This document shows, in pieces, positions 24,577 through 36,920 of a stretch of DNA of 64,000 nucleotides. The DNA is taken from contig CM034549.1 of the NCBI GenBank assembly GCA_020055645.1, positions 27,549,930-27,613,929 on the forward strand, in the 5' to 3' direction. This DNA comes from Tomocerus qinae. Taxonomy: Eukaryota > Arthropoda > Collembola > Entomobryomorpha > Tomoceridae. The translations under genes and the position numbers were made by a program. Below the pieces are notes generated by a model. It was given only the letters and a program-made list of their open reading frames with translations. It made no database searches and was not told where the DNA came from. Numbering within the stretch: position 1 is the stretch's first letter; each line of letters starts with the position of its first letter.

Positions 24577-26985
24577 ATGAATAATCCAAACTATTTTACG
24601 CAGATAGCTAATTTTGCTTTGACTGTAATGTTTTCATGTAAAATAGAAGCAAAACTTCAATTTGAACATTTAGAGAAACATTACGGGTCATTAGATAAAG
24701 AAAGAAACAGAGTGAATTACTTTCAGTACATAAAAGTATCTACAGAAGTCCCAACTGCGTGGTCTGCATTTCCACCCAAACGAAAGAATATAAATATTGA
24801 TCAGTTTACAGACAAAAAGTATAAATGCCCTGTCCAAATTGATATAGACTTGCTAAATTACAATACACCCAACGTGACTGTTTGTTTATTCAAAGATGAA
24901 GTGGAATCTTCACTTTATTTACCGGTAAGATATTTTTATAATCTATATAACTTATATATATCTACATATTACTTTCACAAATATATTATCAATACTGTTA
25001 CACATTCTGTTTAGGGTGCCAAAGTGTACGTTCAGGTGAAAACATCAAATTCCGCCGATTTTTATAAAGACCTACAGCCCGTTACTGGTTACGTCATGAA
25101 CGAAGTTGATACCGTCGTATCGGGTTACATTATAGATAAGTAAGATACAACTCAGATTTCAAGCACATTCACCAATATCTAATAAATCATTTCTGACTAG
25201 ATCGGTTTTCACATGCAATCTCAATATCTGAATATACAACAGGCAGTTTTATGGAACGATCCGGCTATTCGATACGATAAACAGCTATCATATTGTGTAT
25301 TATTTGGAACCTATCCTAAATCTAAATCTGTACAACACCGACGAAGGCCCTGCCTACCCAACCACGTCCACTCGGCCACAAAATGCAATTTTATTCGAAT
25401 ATATCAGTCATGAGGACGCAGTTCACACAGGAACACATCCTATAGGCAAAAGAGAGATCCGTGATGACAAAGCTAGGTATTTCGATACTTCAGCTAATAT
25501 CAACCCTCGAGATAATAATTTATCATCTGATGGGGAAAAAAATTTGTATGCTGAAGGCAAAATTTTTGATGGAAGTACAGAAAAATCAAAGGAGAAGGAA
25601 ACTCAAGGATTAAATCATCCAACGACAGAATCAAAGCATAAAGTCGAAAGAAATAGGGCTGGAAATGCTGACAGATATTATGGAGACTTGCTTAGGACTT
25701 ATTTTAGGAAGACAAATCGGACTAGTCATTTTCTTTTCGGAAAAAATATAACAAAAAGAGCGACTTTACCTGATCAAGCCAATGTAAATACTAAGTATTT
25801 TAATGTAGAAAATACTCTGTCCGAAGGTCCAGATTTCATGGAGACAATGCCTAATATCGGTGGCTCAAATAATGAAGACATATTTGACATGAGGCGTGAA
25901 CACCCTTATCAATGTTCACTTTGTATTTTTATTCAGCCCAATTTTGCTGACAAGTTTGGCTACGGAGGAGGTTTAAAATATGGAGCGGGAGAAATCCTTA
26001 AAATTATTTCTCTTCTAAATTGGGTTTTCAAAGCTATTGATTTTAATGGGGACGGTCTTCCCGAGAAAATCGGGTTTGTAGTGAAAGAAGTACGTGTGAC
26101 AGACACCGTTGCAATAAAGCCATATACAATCATGCCTACACCAGGGAGCAAGGGATTTATAGAAGATATTGAAACAATTAGCGCGGATAGTGTATTGAAT
26201 CATTGTTTGCCTCAATTAAAAACTCTTTTCAAAGAATCCTGCTGTGGTATATTGGGTTTTGTTTATCAGAACATGGCTCCTTCTATCTCTGCAACTAATT
26301 TACGTAAATAATCATTTTACGCTACGGAACAAATGTAAATTATGTAAATCTTATCCAAATACATAATTCTTACGAATTTCTGTTGCTCAGGTGGACTCTG
26401 CACAAACAAAGGTGTAGCGGTCATGTCCGGATACATACACGCTCATAAAATATCCCTATATGATGTTTACAGAGGAATGTTTCATGCTATGGGTCATTTG
26501 TTTGGAGCATCTCATGATAACCTATTTGATGTAAATTGTTGGGATACTTCACTGCAAAGATATCTGAATCCCTTTGTAATGCACCCAGCTCCCCAAATCA
26601 ATGTAGGATTTCGTCAGAATTCTATGAGGTATACATTATGCTCCAGAATGGATATTTCCCGTTTTCTTGCGTCCAATGGAGCTCATTGCTTGGTGAAAAA
26701 CAAAAGTCCTTTTTGTGGCGATGGTATTATGAAACAATTTCAATTCATAAAATTTCTTACTGTCATTTTCTTTAAAAAATTAAATGAATATGATTATTTT
26801 CAGGAATAAAAGATGCCAACGAAGAATGCGACTGCGGAAATCCATGGCAGTGCTACAGCAATTTGCCCGAGGGGGGTTTATGCTGTGGACTTCGAAATAC
26901 ATTTTTGGAATGCAAAAATATTAGGCTAGCTGAAAGTTGTCCACGCACGTATTTGTGGACAAGGGAATTTTCTGTTGCGAAATAA
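24577..26985 (+). CDS. ADAM10-like protein with disrupted zinc-protease motif
   Basis: Exons 24577-24924, 25015-25139, 25243-26303, 26391-26723, 26804-26985 give 682 aa. Order: weak N-terminal hydrophobic signal, ADAM10/17-type prodomain ('GTIRLFDTINSYHIVYYLEP'), a long polar insert, a reprolysin-like domain starting at 'YQCSLCIFI', the metal-site region around residues 543-554, and a partial disintegrin start ('CGDGIKDANEECDCG'). ADAM10 sheds membrane proteins using the HExGHxxGxxHD motif. Here it reads 'HAMGHLFGASHD', so the three His ligands remain but the catalytic Glu is Ala544. The prodomain also lacks the cysteine-switch Cys that follows the equivalent 'HED' segment in ADAM10. There is no transmembrane helix: the frame stops soon after the disintegrin start. 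It is probably a secreted, catalytically dead homologue, or less likely a decaying gene. An in-frame TGA at 25229 is removed by the acceptor at 25242. Confidence 0.75.
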
Positions 26986-27087
26986 AATACCATTGAATGA
27001 ATATTTACAGCGTTTATTTGATAAGGAAAGTAGAAAATTTATAACAATAGATTTTTATGGAGTTCATAATAGTAAAATTGAATTTCC

Positions 27088-30000
27088 CTACTTTTTGCAA
27101 GAATCTTGCCATTCCAGGAGAGAAGAGAAAGATAGATTGATGATTTCTTCATTAGATAAAATTAGATCATAATCCTTTTCTAATTTTTGCTTCAGCTCAA
27201 CTACCATAAGAGAATCCATTCCCAATTCCCCAAATGTAGCAGTTTGATTTACAACTGACGTGTCTTTAACACCAAGAATGTGACCAACTGCGTTGACAAC
27301 TGATGAGGTGCTTTCTAATCCGGAACCTTTCCTTTTATCTTCGTCAGCCAAAACATAAGACGATACCGTAGGGTATTTGTGAGCATGTTTTAAAGCTAGA
27401 TCAAGAAATCCCAAACAAGAGCGAATATTCTGAGGAACTGTTCCTCCTATAACATCATCATGCTTTAGATTTTCAAGAATTCCTACATCTCCGATAGCTC
27501 CCCATTGAACTGCCAGACCGGAGAAACCATCTCTGTTGCGGAGCTCACAAATCCGTTCCATGGAGGAATTCGCCATTCCATAATTCGTTTGACCAGCATT
27601 TCCAAAGGCAGAAGCGATGCTTGAAAACGTAACAAAATGCTCCAATTTCGGACACATCATTCGAGTAACAGCATCCAAAAAATACGTAGCACCGATTTTA
27701 GGTTGACACACTTCCCTGAAATTCTCTTCCTTTTGATTTTCAATGAATCCATCTTTCAGGACCTATAATAACCATTGCAATACCATTTGATTTTTGCTAT
27801 ATATTGATAAAATTCTATATAAGCCCAACTTGAATTTCAATTAGTTGGAATCAATGACAATATTTTAAAAAGTCAATTAAAATTACCATTGCCAGATTAA
27901 AAATTCCTCCCACTTCGCCTAGTTCAGAGGCTTCACCTATTACCTGAACAGCATTGTTAAATCCATTAATTTTTGTTTGTGAAATTAAAATTCGGATTCC
28001 ATTTTCTCTCCACCTTCTCAGGCAAAGATCTTGGTATCCTTTTGTTACGCCTGATCGTGATACGAGTAAAAATTTCTTTGCACATCGAGAAATCATCCAT
28101 TCTGTTAGTTCCAGACCGAATCCACCTAGTCCTCCAATAATTATGAATACTTTCTTTGGGTCAAAGTATGTTCTGGGATAGGCCATTATATTTTGGACTT
28201 CATTCATTTTCAAAGATTTTTCATCCCTGATTTCTATAATTACTTTGCCCGTATGTTTACCACTAGCCATAAAACGAAAGGCAGACTCTACTTCGCTTTG
28301 AGAATACATTGAATATGGCAATGGTTTTACAACTCCTGATGAAACTCCTTCAGATACCAAACGAACAACTTCTTGTTTATCCACAGAATCCTTTTCGAAA
28401 AGCGCATCAAGTAATATTCCATGGAACGAAACATTTTTGAGGAAAACGGACATTCCTAATGGATTATTTTCAGATAAATCAAACTTTCCAATTTCTAAAA
28501 ATCGTCCATGCTGAGCTAAACATCGGACGGACGAAATCAGTTTTTCCTCCGACAAAGAATTTAAAACCACATCAACACCTTGTCCATTGGTGTGTATAAG
28601 AATGTGTTGCTCAAAAGTGCAGTCCCTGGAATTGCCGAAATTTTCGGGCTTCAGCTGCGGGAAAATTTTCATTAACAAATCTCGCTTTTCTTGGGATCCA
28701 ACTGTTGTAAAGACTCTACACTTCATATTTAGAGCAATTGAAATTGCTGCCTGACCCACTCCTCCTGATCCCGAATGAATCAAAACAGTTTCACCCTCTT
28801 TTAATTTTCCTCGTATGATCAAGGCATAATAGGCAGTGGAATAAACAACCGGAATCGTTGATGCTTCTTTTAATGACCAATTTTCAGGGACTTTCCAACA
28901 AAACTTCGGATCAATAGTAACAATAGTAGACAATCCTTTTGCAGGTACCAGACCCATAATTCTTTGTCCACTAGGTGTAATTCCTGAGTACTCCAAGCCC
29001 AAGACACAATCTTCCTTTCCAATATTTCCTGGTAATGCATCGGGGGATAATTTTCCAGTTGCCAGCATAATGTCTCTAAAGTTCAAGGTTGCATAATGAA
29101 CAGTGCATGTTTCTGAATTTTCCTCCTTTAAACTTTCTGTTACGATGTTCGGAGATTCAATCCAATTGATGGTCGATAGGTCACCTCTTACAGTAGTATT
29201 TATATACGCATGCGGAACTGGCTGCATTTTAGATATTTCATCTTCTATGGAAAAATGATTGAACGAACCGAGTTTCCCATTGTAAACAACATTTTGGAAA
29301 AGATCCTTTACTAGAATTTCTTGAAGAATTACATCTGGATTTGTAAAATCTATTGGGTATGTATTTTCTTCAGGATGAAATATGCATCGAATTTTATTTC
29401 CTCCAAGCTCTTGCTTGAGGCATTTTATAAGTCCAATAATTCCGGATGTCGGATCTCCACAGGTTGTCAAATATATTCTAGGATAATTTTCTGAATTGTA
29501 TGCCAGTTTTACATGATGCTGCACATCTTGAATCCATTCGAATGTGTTGTTTGCTATCGGAATGTGGACAACATCCTTCCAGTTTTGTATATTCTTTGTC
29601 ACCTGTGGGTGCAAAATGTTTATTCAATCTTTTGCATATCAGAATTTCCGAAACGGAAAATATAGATCAGGAAATTCTCAATTCTAAAATGACAATGAAC
29701 ATGAAAACATCTAAAAGGAAAACAGAATACTGATTAGATTATAGCATTTATTTATTACCTTCCTGTATAGAAAGAACGTTGCATTTCTTGAACACTTCTT
29801 TGCTACAAGAATTAAATCCATTAATTGTGCACCATTCAAATCTCGATTCGGAGTATCAGAGCGAATTAGCAAAAATCCTCCATCTTTAATGAAAACGGAC
29901 CCCGCTTCGATGAATTTAATGTCTTCAATAATAATCAAATCTTGTCCATCGTAAAGCATAGGATAATCCAAGTTGTCTGATAAAAAGACGTTAATCCCAT

Positions 30001-33000
30001 TTTGCTCTATTTCTTCTATGGTATCCATTTGCGTATCTGATCTTAGCGTGACCAACATCACATTAGCCTGAACAATGAATGTTCCAAATACTTATTAATT
30101 ATTCCAATAATTATTCTATATTTCGCTAATAGTAGAAAAAAAGCATATATACCTTCCACATTGGTCTAGTTCGAATCGCATGTAGGATATTTCGAGCACA
30201 AGATTTTTGACAATCCGGACAAACTTCTGAAATAGTTATTTTTCGCGACGAAGAGTTCTCTAGAATAATATCAACGAGATTTTCAAAGATAAGCCTATCA
30301 GAAATATCGATCATGTTTTTAGGGAATTCGTCGATGTATTTCGTGTAGGTATATCTGAGCTGTTTTGCGTGGGTAGGTCGGTTTGGCCTTCGTGGTGACT
30401 GTGTGGATACTAAGCCTCGAAATTCAATGCCAGGGCACTTTACTACATTAATATTTAACAATCTCCTCGCACTAATTCCTGCAAAATAGAAAAATATTTT
30501 TTAACCAATTCTCCACCTTCCACTTACAGTGAGTAATATCACATTTATGTGAATTACTGCTGAAAACCAGATATTTGCAGAATGTACGTGAAGATAAAGC
30601 TTACCATTTGGCTTACCATCATAACCTGCGTTGTTAATGATGAAATCTTTAAATATTTTTGGATGAAAAATGGCTTTCTGGATGCGAGTTGGTAGTCGTA
30701 AAGACCCTTTGTCACTATTTATCAGTGAAAATTGAAGCATTGTATCCAAAAATGGAACCCAATTGCCATTCCAAGATAACATAGCAGAATCCCCTATTAT
30801 TATTTAAACATTGTCAATTTGTTCCTAAATTCTAGAAGGGAAATCCTCAATGCTCTTGAAAATGCTCTTGAAATTTTTTAATTTAATTTAATGATAATAT
30901 CTCACCTTCATTGTTGCACCTAGTTATTCCAACGAATGGTCCACTATAATTATATCCTCGTAATTTCAATTCTCGATACACCTCAGGAGACTCTAGGATG
31001 ATGTACTTCGAATCACTTTCACTCATTTTTTCGGAGAAGTTAGAACTATTTACGAATTCTTTATCAATATCAGTAATTGTTGTTCTTATGCATCCTTTGC
31101 AGACGACAACTGAGCTTTCTACAATTTCGAATTCCCCCTTATTCTCCATGAAATTAATGGTAAATTTTGTTGTATGACCCTCTTGCAAAATTGTAGCTCT
31201 TTTGAAATAAACATCTTCAAAAACGACTGGAATCTCTTCGTAGTGCTTATTGTGAATTTTGGCGAATGTCTGCCACACAAGTACTAAATAACCTGTTGCT
31301 GGATAAAGAATTCTTCCATCAATATTGTGCCCACTCAGATATCTGTCATTTTCATTGTCTAAACAAACTTCGACGATTTTGGCTCCTGACTGGAAAACTC
31401 CCTGGAATGAAAAATTAAATTGTAATCATTGCACATGTACTTGTAAAAATCAAGGTGGAATACATAGCAATTCGCCACATTTCGACTACAATTACATCAA
31501 AATCACAACTGCAAAAAATAAACTCACTGAATAAAATGATGCTACAGGCCAAGAGAAGGTGTGATCCCACTGTACTAATGGACTGATTAAATCTGCTTTC
31601 GACGAGACAGGATAGTCCACCTTGTCATACAATCCCGAAAAGTCAGGGTTTAAGCCAGAATTGTACATTTTCCCCAAAGATGTTAGAAGAAAGTACACGT
31701 TATCTGATGCAGTTCGATTCATCAGTGGAATATTAACGCATGATTTTGGAAGAGATCTTTTCAAAATAGCTTGCATAAGGCCATGTGGTGCAATTTCTAT
31801 TGCAATTGCATTTTCGGGAACATGAACCAAAGCTTCTTGGAATAATACGGGTGATAACATATTGTTGACATGATATTCCGACGAGTTAACTTGGGCAGAA
31901 GGAGAATCCCAGTCATTTTCCGGAATTGACGAACTGATCCATCGTTTTGATCTAGGAATATCCTTCTTTATAATCTCGTCTAGTAAAGTTTTCAGATGAG
32001 GACCTACATCGTTGATGTATTTACTGTGAAATGCTCTGCCACAGGATTTAATTTCTTTCGCAAATATTCCTTCATCATTCATTTCCGTGATAAAAGCCTG
32101 TATGGACTCCGCAGGTCCTGAAACGCTAACATTATCTGGCCCATTGTGACATGATGGAAAAATGTCAGGTGGGCATCTCGTTTTCGTTTCCTCCCAAGAA
32201 AGCCCAATTGATGCCATACTTCCAAGAGGAACTGCACAATCAAAAATTGCTTTTCCTCTTGCATAGGCTGCCAATATTGTTTCCTCTTTTGTTAAACATC
32301 CGTCTGAGTAAGCACAACTCAGCTCACCAGCCGAATGACCTAGGTTTGCAAACAATAAAATTATTAATACCATTTATTGTCCATAAAATTACATTTCTGG
32401 TTTAGTTTCAAATTACCAATTAAGCCATCTGGATAAATTCCAATTTCATTAAGAAGATCGACCAATGCAACCTTTAGTTTCAAGGAAATTACACAAAAAT
32501 TATCAAGCAGCTTAATAAAATCAAATATTTTTCCAAAAGGTGAATGGAAAGTACCATTGCTATCATAAAATGGAATTCTTTGAACTATTACCTGCATTGT
32601 TATAACGGACACGCAAGAGTGTAGTATATTATCAAAATCGGTTTCATTCCACGATGTCAACACACTCATGAGATCATACCCATGAGCACTTTTAAGAATT
32701 TCAGCTGAAGACTCAAGAGAGGATTTAACTGCAGGAATTCGGATGATGTCGCGTGCCATTCCACTCCATTGACTTCCAATTCCAGGAAAAATAAACCACA
32801 CTGGAAGTTTTTCCTTAGGAATTCCCTTGTATTCTTTTATTTCTTTAATTGTATTTCCCTCTTTAATGAGGGCAAAACCTCTGAAATGATGACCGGAAAT
32901 ATTACTCTTGCAAAGATCACGAATCAAAACATGTTGTCCATTGTTTGATTTGATTTTATCCAATGCCCATTCAACAGATTCCTTTGTTCTTCCAGAAAAT

Positions 33001-34916
33001 GGAATGATGCTGGGAATATCAAGCGTATGATGACTCTTTTCTGTAACTTTTATTTGTTCTAATAGAACATGGACATTGCAGCCACCAAATCCAAATGAGT
33101 TAATCCCTACAAAGCCTCCATTCCAGGGTAAGTTATCGGCAACAACCTGCAGAATACGTGAACACAAATTTAAAACAATCCCACGATAAATCGATAAAAT
33201 TTTTCCAATCTAATCGTTTACCTTAAGTTTGCCTTCTAAAAGTCCTGGGATATCTTCATTTGGCTGAGTGTAATGTAGATTTGCAGGAATTACTCCATTA
33301 TTCAAAGCTAGAATGACTTTTGCAATGCAATTGAGTCCAGAAGATGCTTCAGAGTGTCCCATGTTGCTTTTCACAGATCCTATCAGCAGGGGATTTGAAG
33401 AATCTCTATTTTTACAGAAAACTTCCGTGATTGCGTTTAATTCTTGAGGATCTCCTATTTTCGTTCCTGTTCCATGTGCTTCTAGGTATGAGACGGAAGA
33501 AGGATCAACTCCGGCTTCTTCATAGACTTGCTCCATTAGTTCTTTCTGTACTTGACCATTAGGAAATGTAACACCTTCTTGTTTGTAACCGTCAGTATTT
33601 GTTTTAATATGACGAACTACAGCATAAGAGCGTCTGGCAACATTCTTCCGTTGTAAATATATCACCACAACAGATTCGCTTCGCACATATCCATTTGCTG
33701 GAAAGTGAAAAAAGATTTTACAAAAAATGTAAAAATTAATTTAACAAAAATTTAAAATTCATGTGATTACATGTACTACGAAAATATTCATTAGTACCTG
33801 AATTATCAAAAGCTTTACACTTCCCATCAGGAGAAAGCAGCCCAAGTTTGAGAAATTCCAAAGTGTGTTCGGGGTTCATAACTAAATTAGCACCTCCAAC
33901 AATAGCGGAGTCACAAATTCCTGCCCGAATATCTTGCACAGCTTGATGCATTGCAAACATACTAGAAGCACAAGCAGTATCCACAGTAGAGCTAGGTCCT
34001 TTCAGATCAAATGCATAGGATATTCGATTGGAGAACATAGCTCTGGAACAACCTGGAACTTCATATCCAGTAATATTGTCCGGAAATTTCGTCCAGAAGT
34101 TGTCACTGTCACTAGACGATGCTCCTACATACACTCCTGTGTTTGTCCCTCGTAATTCGTTCGGGTTGAAACCTTCAATTTGTTATTGTGAATGTTATAT
34201 GTGAATGTCATTGAAATTTTGAATAGAAATACTGGAAAAAGAGATTATTATTTACATGCAACCAAAAAAAATCAAACCTGCGTCGATAATAGCTTCATAT
34301 GTCACTTCCAGCAGCATCCTCAGTTGTGGATCCATCACGTTTGCTTGTTTGGCATGAACATTAAAAAAAGATGCATCGAATTTATCCAAATCTTTTAATT
34401 GTCCAGTCCTTGGTAGTCCGTACAGGCCTTGCAACCATCTTCTACTTTTATCAACAACTAAGTCTTTGTTCTGGTAAAGATTTTCTCGGAGTTCCTCCAT
34501 ACTATTGCTTTCGGGAAACCTACCTGATAATTGTTTAAATCAAGATTTAATTTGCCATATTTTCCAACATTTTCAAAGTAGAATATGCATGTAATAGACA
34601 ATTAACTGATTTTATTTGTGATATTATTAACTGAATTTTAGTAATCTTGTAATTCAAAAAGAAATGATTTTCATTTATTAATTAGAACAAATCAGCAAGA
34701 ATATATTTTGGGAGAAAATCTCTATGAAAGCTTCGAAAAGCGCTTCAAAAAAAGATGATGATCTTGCTCAACAAAAAAAATCATTCCTGGACAGACTTGA
34801 GCGTAACTCTTCCTGGTTGTGGCAATATATTAAGTAATTTGCCTTGTACCTGAAATGCCCGATATTACAACTTCTCCGAAGTAACCTTCACCGAATTTTG
34901 CACGTGAACTGCTCAT
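27088..34916 (-). CDS. Type I fatty acid synthase-like megasynthase lacking thioesterase (copy A)
   Basis: Cytosolic multienzyme that would extend acyl chains from malonyl-CoA using NADPH. Thirteen exons on the complement: 34916-34850, 34523-34278, 34172-33798, 33697-33222, 33146-32592, 32471-32417, 32339-31528, 31401-30906, 30793-30617, 30478-30153, 30067-29759, 29602-27887, 27762-27088; all phases agree, 2094 aa. KS: Cys172 in 'DTACASS', 'EAHGTGT' and 'SNMGHSE' histidines. AT: Ser594 in 'GHSAGE'. DH: His887 in '[16 protein letters not shown]', but the second catalytic site reads '[10 protein letters not shown]' where mammalian FAS has Asp and His. Then a non-catalytic methyltransferase/KR-like region, ER ('[10 protein letters not shown]'), KR ('GGLGGFG'; Ser1917/1918, Tyr1931) and ACP (Ser2054 in 'GMDSLM'). 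The protein ends 40 residues after that Ser, so the usual C-terminal thioesterase of about 290 residues is missing. The next gene starts about 100 bp away, leaving no room for it. An AATAAA for this strand is at 27013-27018. Confidence 0.9.
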
Positions 34917-36920
34917 TATGGTTTTAGGATTATTTAGTCTCTTATGCTCAATCAGGATTCAGTTGTCTTTGTCTCAGAGAAACTTAAAGTGTAACTGTGA
35001 TGTTGGGAGTCTAGAATCCTTCCGAAAGTTGAATTATATTGTGGTAAACATGCACGTAAAGTGAGTTCGGAAACAAAGGACTGAACGAAAATTGCTTGTT
35101 TGTTAAGCTTGACCTTGGGTATTCTCAAATCGTTATTTCGTTAACTTTTGTTTAGAATAATTAGTGGCTTTAATAACACATCTTTTATTACAATCATAAT
35201 CTCTTTGGACAAGAACACCAAAGGTTAACATGCAAAAAGTGTTACAATCGGACTAATTATTCTCACGGGATATGATATGACCTGCTTTTTCTAATTGCAA
35301 AGTAATTCCTCTGAGAAAACATGCACAAGTGGCATACTTTTTTTCAAAATTCCATGTATGTTTTTATGGAGATTTTACACTAATTTGTTATTGTCCTATC
35401 TTTAATTTTCCAATATCATATCAAGAAATATGTACATATTTGTTTATTCAGACACGATATCCCAGCACTAGAAACCTCGGCTTTAATTTAACCTTTACCA
35501 ATCTAATTTTGATAAAGTAGAAACGGAATAAAAAATCTTGAGGGAATAATATTTTTTCATATAAGGCTATTTTGGGTAATTAGTGGAATTAGATATAGTT
35601 AAGATAGCTTAATCAAATGTTTGTTATTTATGATCTTCTACTTGTAGTAAAAGTTTCTGAAGTTATTTATTTCAATTTTCCATTGATTTCAACTCCCTTA
35701 GTTGAGATACATTTTTTCGTCACTCATAAGAGGGCTCCAGCCCATATGATCATAAAGGACAATCTTCGTATCGCCGTCATAAGTTGTACTTCAAAGGTTG
35801 AATAAGTTAAAAAATACAAATTCTAATATTAGATATTATTTATTGCCTCTAATAGCCATTTTACTGGTTAAAGTGGTCTGACGTGTAAGTTAAATCGTAT
35901 TTGACTGAAGGGTGAGGACAATTAGGCGTACTTTGGCCTCTGTTCATATGCGTTGTGACATAATTAAATAAATCATTACTTAATCACGCAATCACTAACA
36001 AATATTGCATGTACCTCTACACCACGGCTGCATCATTCATTCTCATTAATTAAAGCATACATGAAACGCAGTATCTACCAAACTGTTGCAGTATTATGTA
36101 TTCAAAAAATCTTAAAATGCTTCTAAATAATTAATTACTTTAGGAGATAAAGCCATAATAATGCAGAGGTTACATTACACATGCTTATAATATGGGCTTA
36201 TTCATTTGGTTATGCAATAATTTAGTCTACTGCAAAATTATCTAGAAGGATAAGGAATCCAATTATAACCGAGCAGTAGAGTTTTGAATGGATACAAAAC
36301 ACTCTCACCCAAGATACTACACAGCATGATAAAAACAGAACTACTGAAAGCAGATGATGCACTCTCCTGTTTAACCCATTATATAACAATACAACACGCA
36401 ACTTTCATATGTTGAATGTTCAATGTGTAGTGTACATATACATACATACATATGTTCAGTTTTTATGATACCATTTATTGTAGAGATGTTTTAAATATAT
36501 AGTGCAGACACTCATAAGCGTCCACATCTCCGATTTCAGACTTTGTACTAATATTTTTATAGTTCTCTTTATCATTATTTATATCTGTATAATATTCAGT
36601 TACGAAGTACCATAAACACTCTACTGCGTGTAATAATATCACGAGAACCACTACTCGGCTCACACCACCCTATAAACAAGTCAGAAGACCTTGAGCTTGA
36701 ATAACTTTAGCGAGTCATTGGTTGGACATTGAAACTGACAGAGTACATTGAATATGCCAAAGTCTAGTCTGTAGAAAATCCTGCTTAGGTTAATCTGATT
36801 AACCCATTAGATCATCGCTTAATGGTCAAATTTCTTCCCAAACACAAAGTAGTATCTGTAATTAGACAATCTATTTTTCAAATTACAGCAAAGAGATTTC
36901 TCAACCAAATAAACAGAAAC
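34917..36920. other. Divergent intergenic region between synthase A and the carotenoid oxygenase
   Basis: About 2 kb of AT-rich DNA that must hold the promoters of both flanking genes. The frame at 36475-36663 (-) is described as a finding. A frame from 36822 runs into the oxygenase first exon and is an alternative N-terminus. No clear TATA box found. Confidence 0.45.

Noticed and set aside
25202..25242. In-frame TGA at 25229 suggesting the ADAM10-like gene is a pseudogene
   Set aside because: Using the acceptor ending at 25242 (ACAACAG) instead of the earlier CTAG removes the stop, keeps phase 2 and gives an uninterrupted prodomain.
31622..31825. Open frames antisense to the synthase exons (also near 27954, 41138, 43980 and 46627)
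   Set aside because: They are shadows of the conserved coding strand; the paired copies in A and B reflect the duplicated synthase sequence, not real antisense genes.
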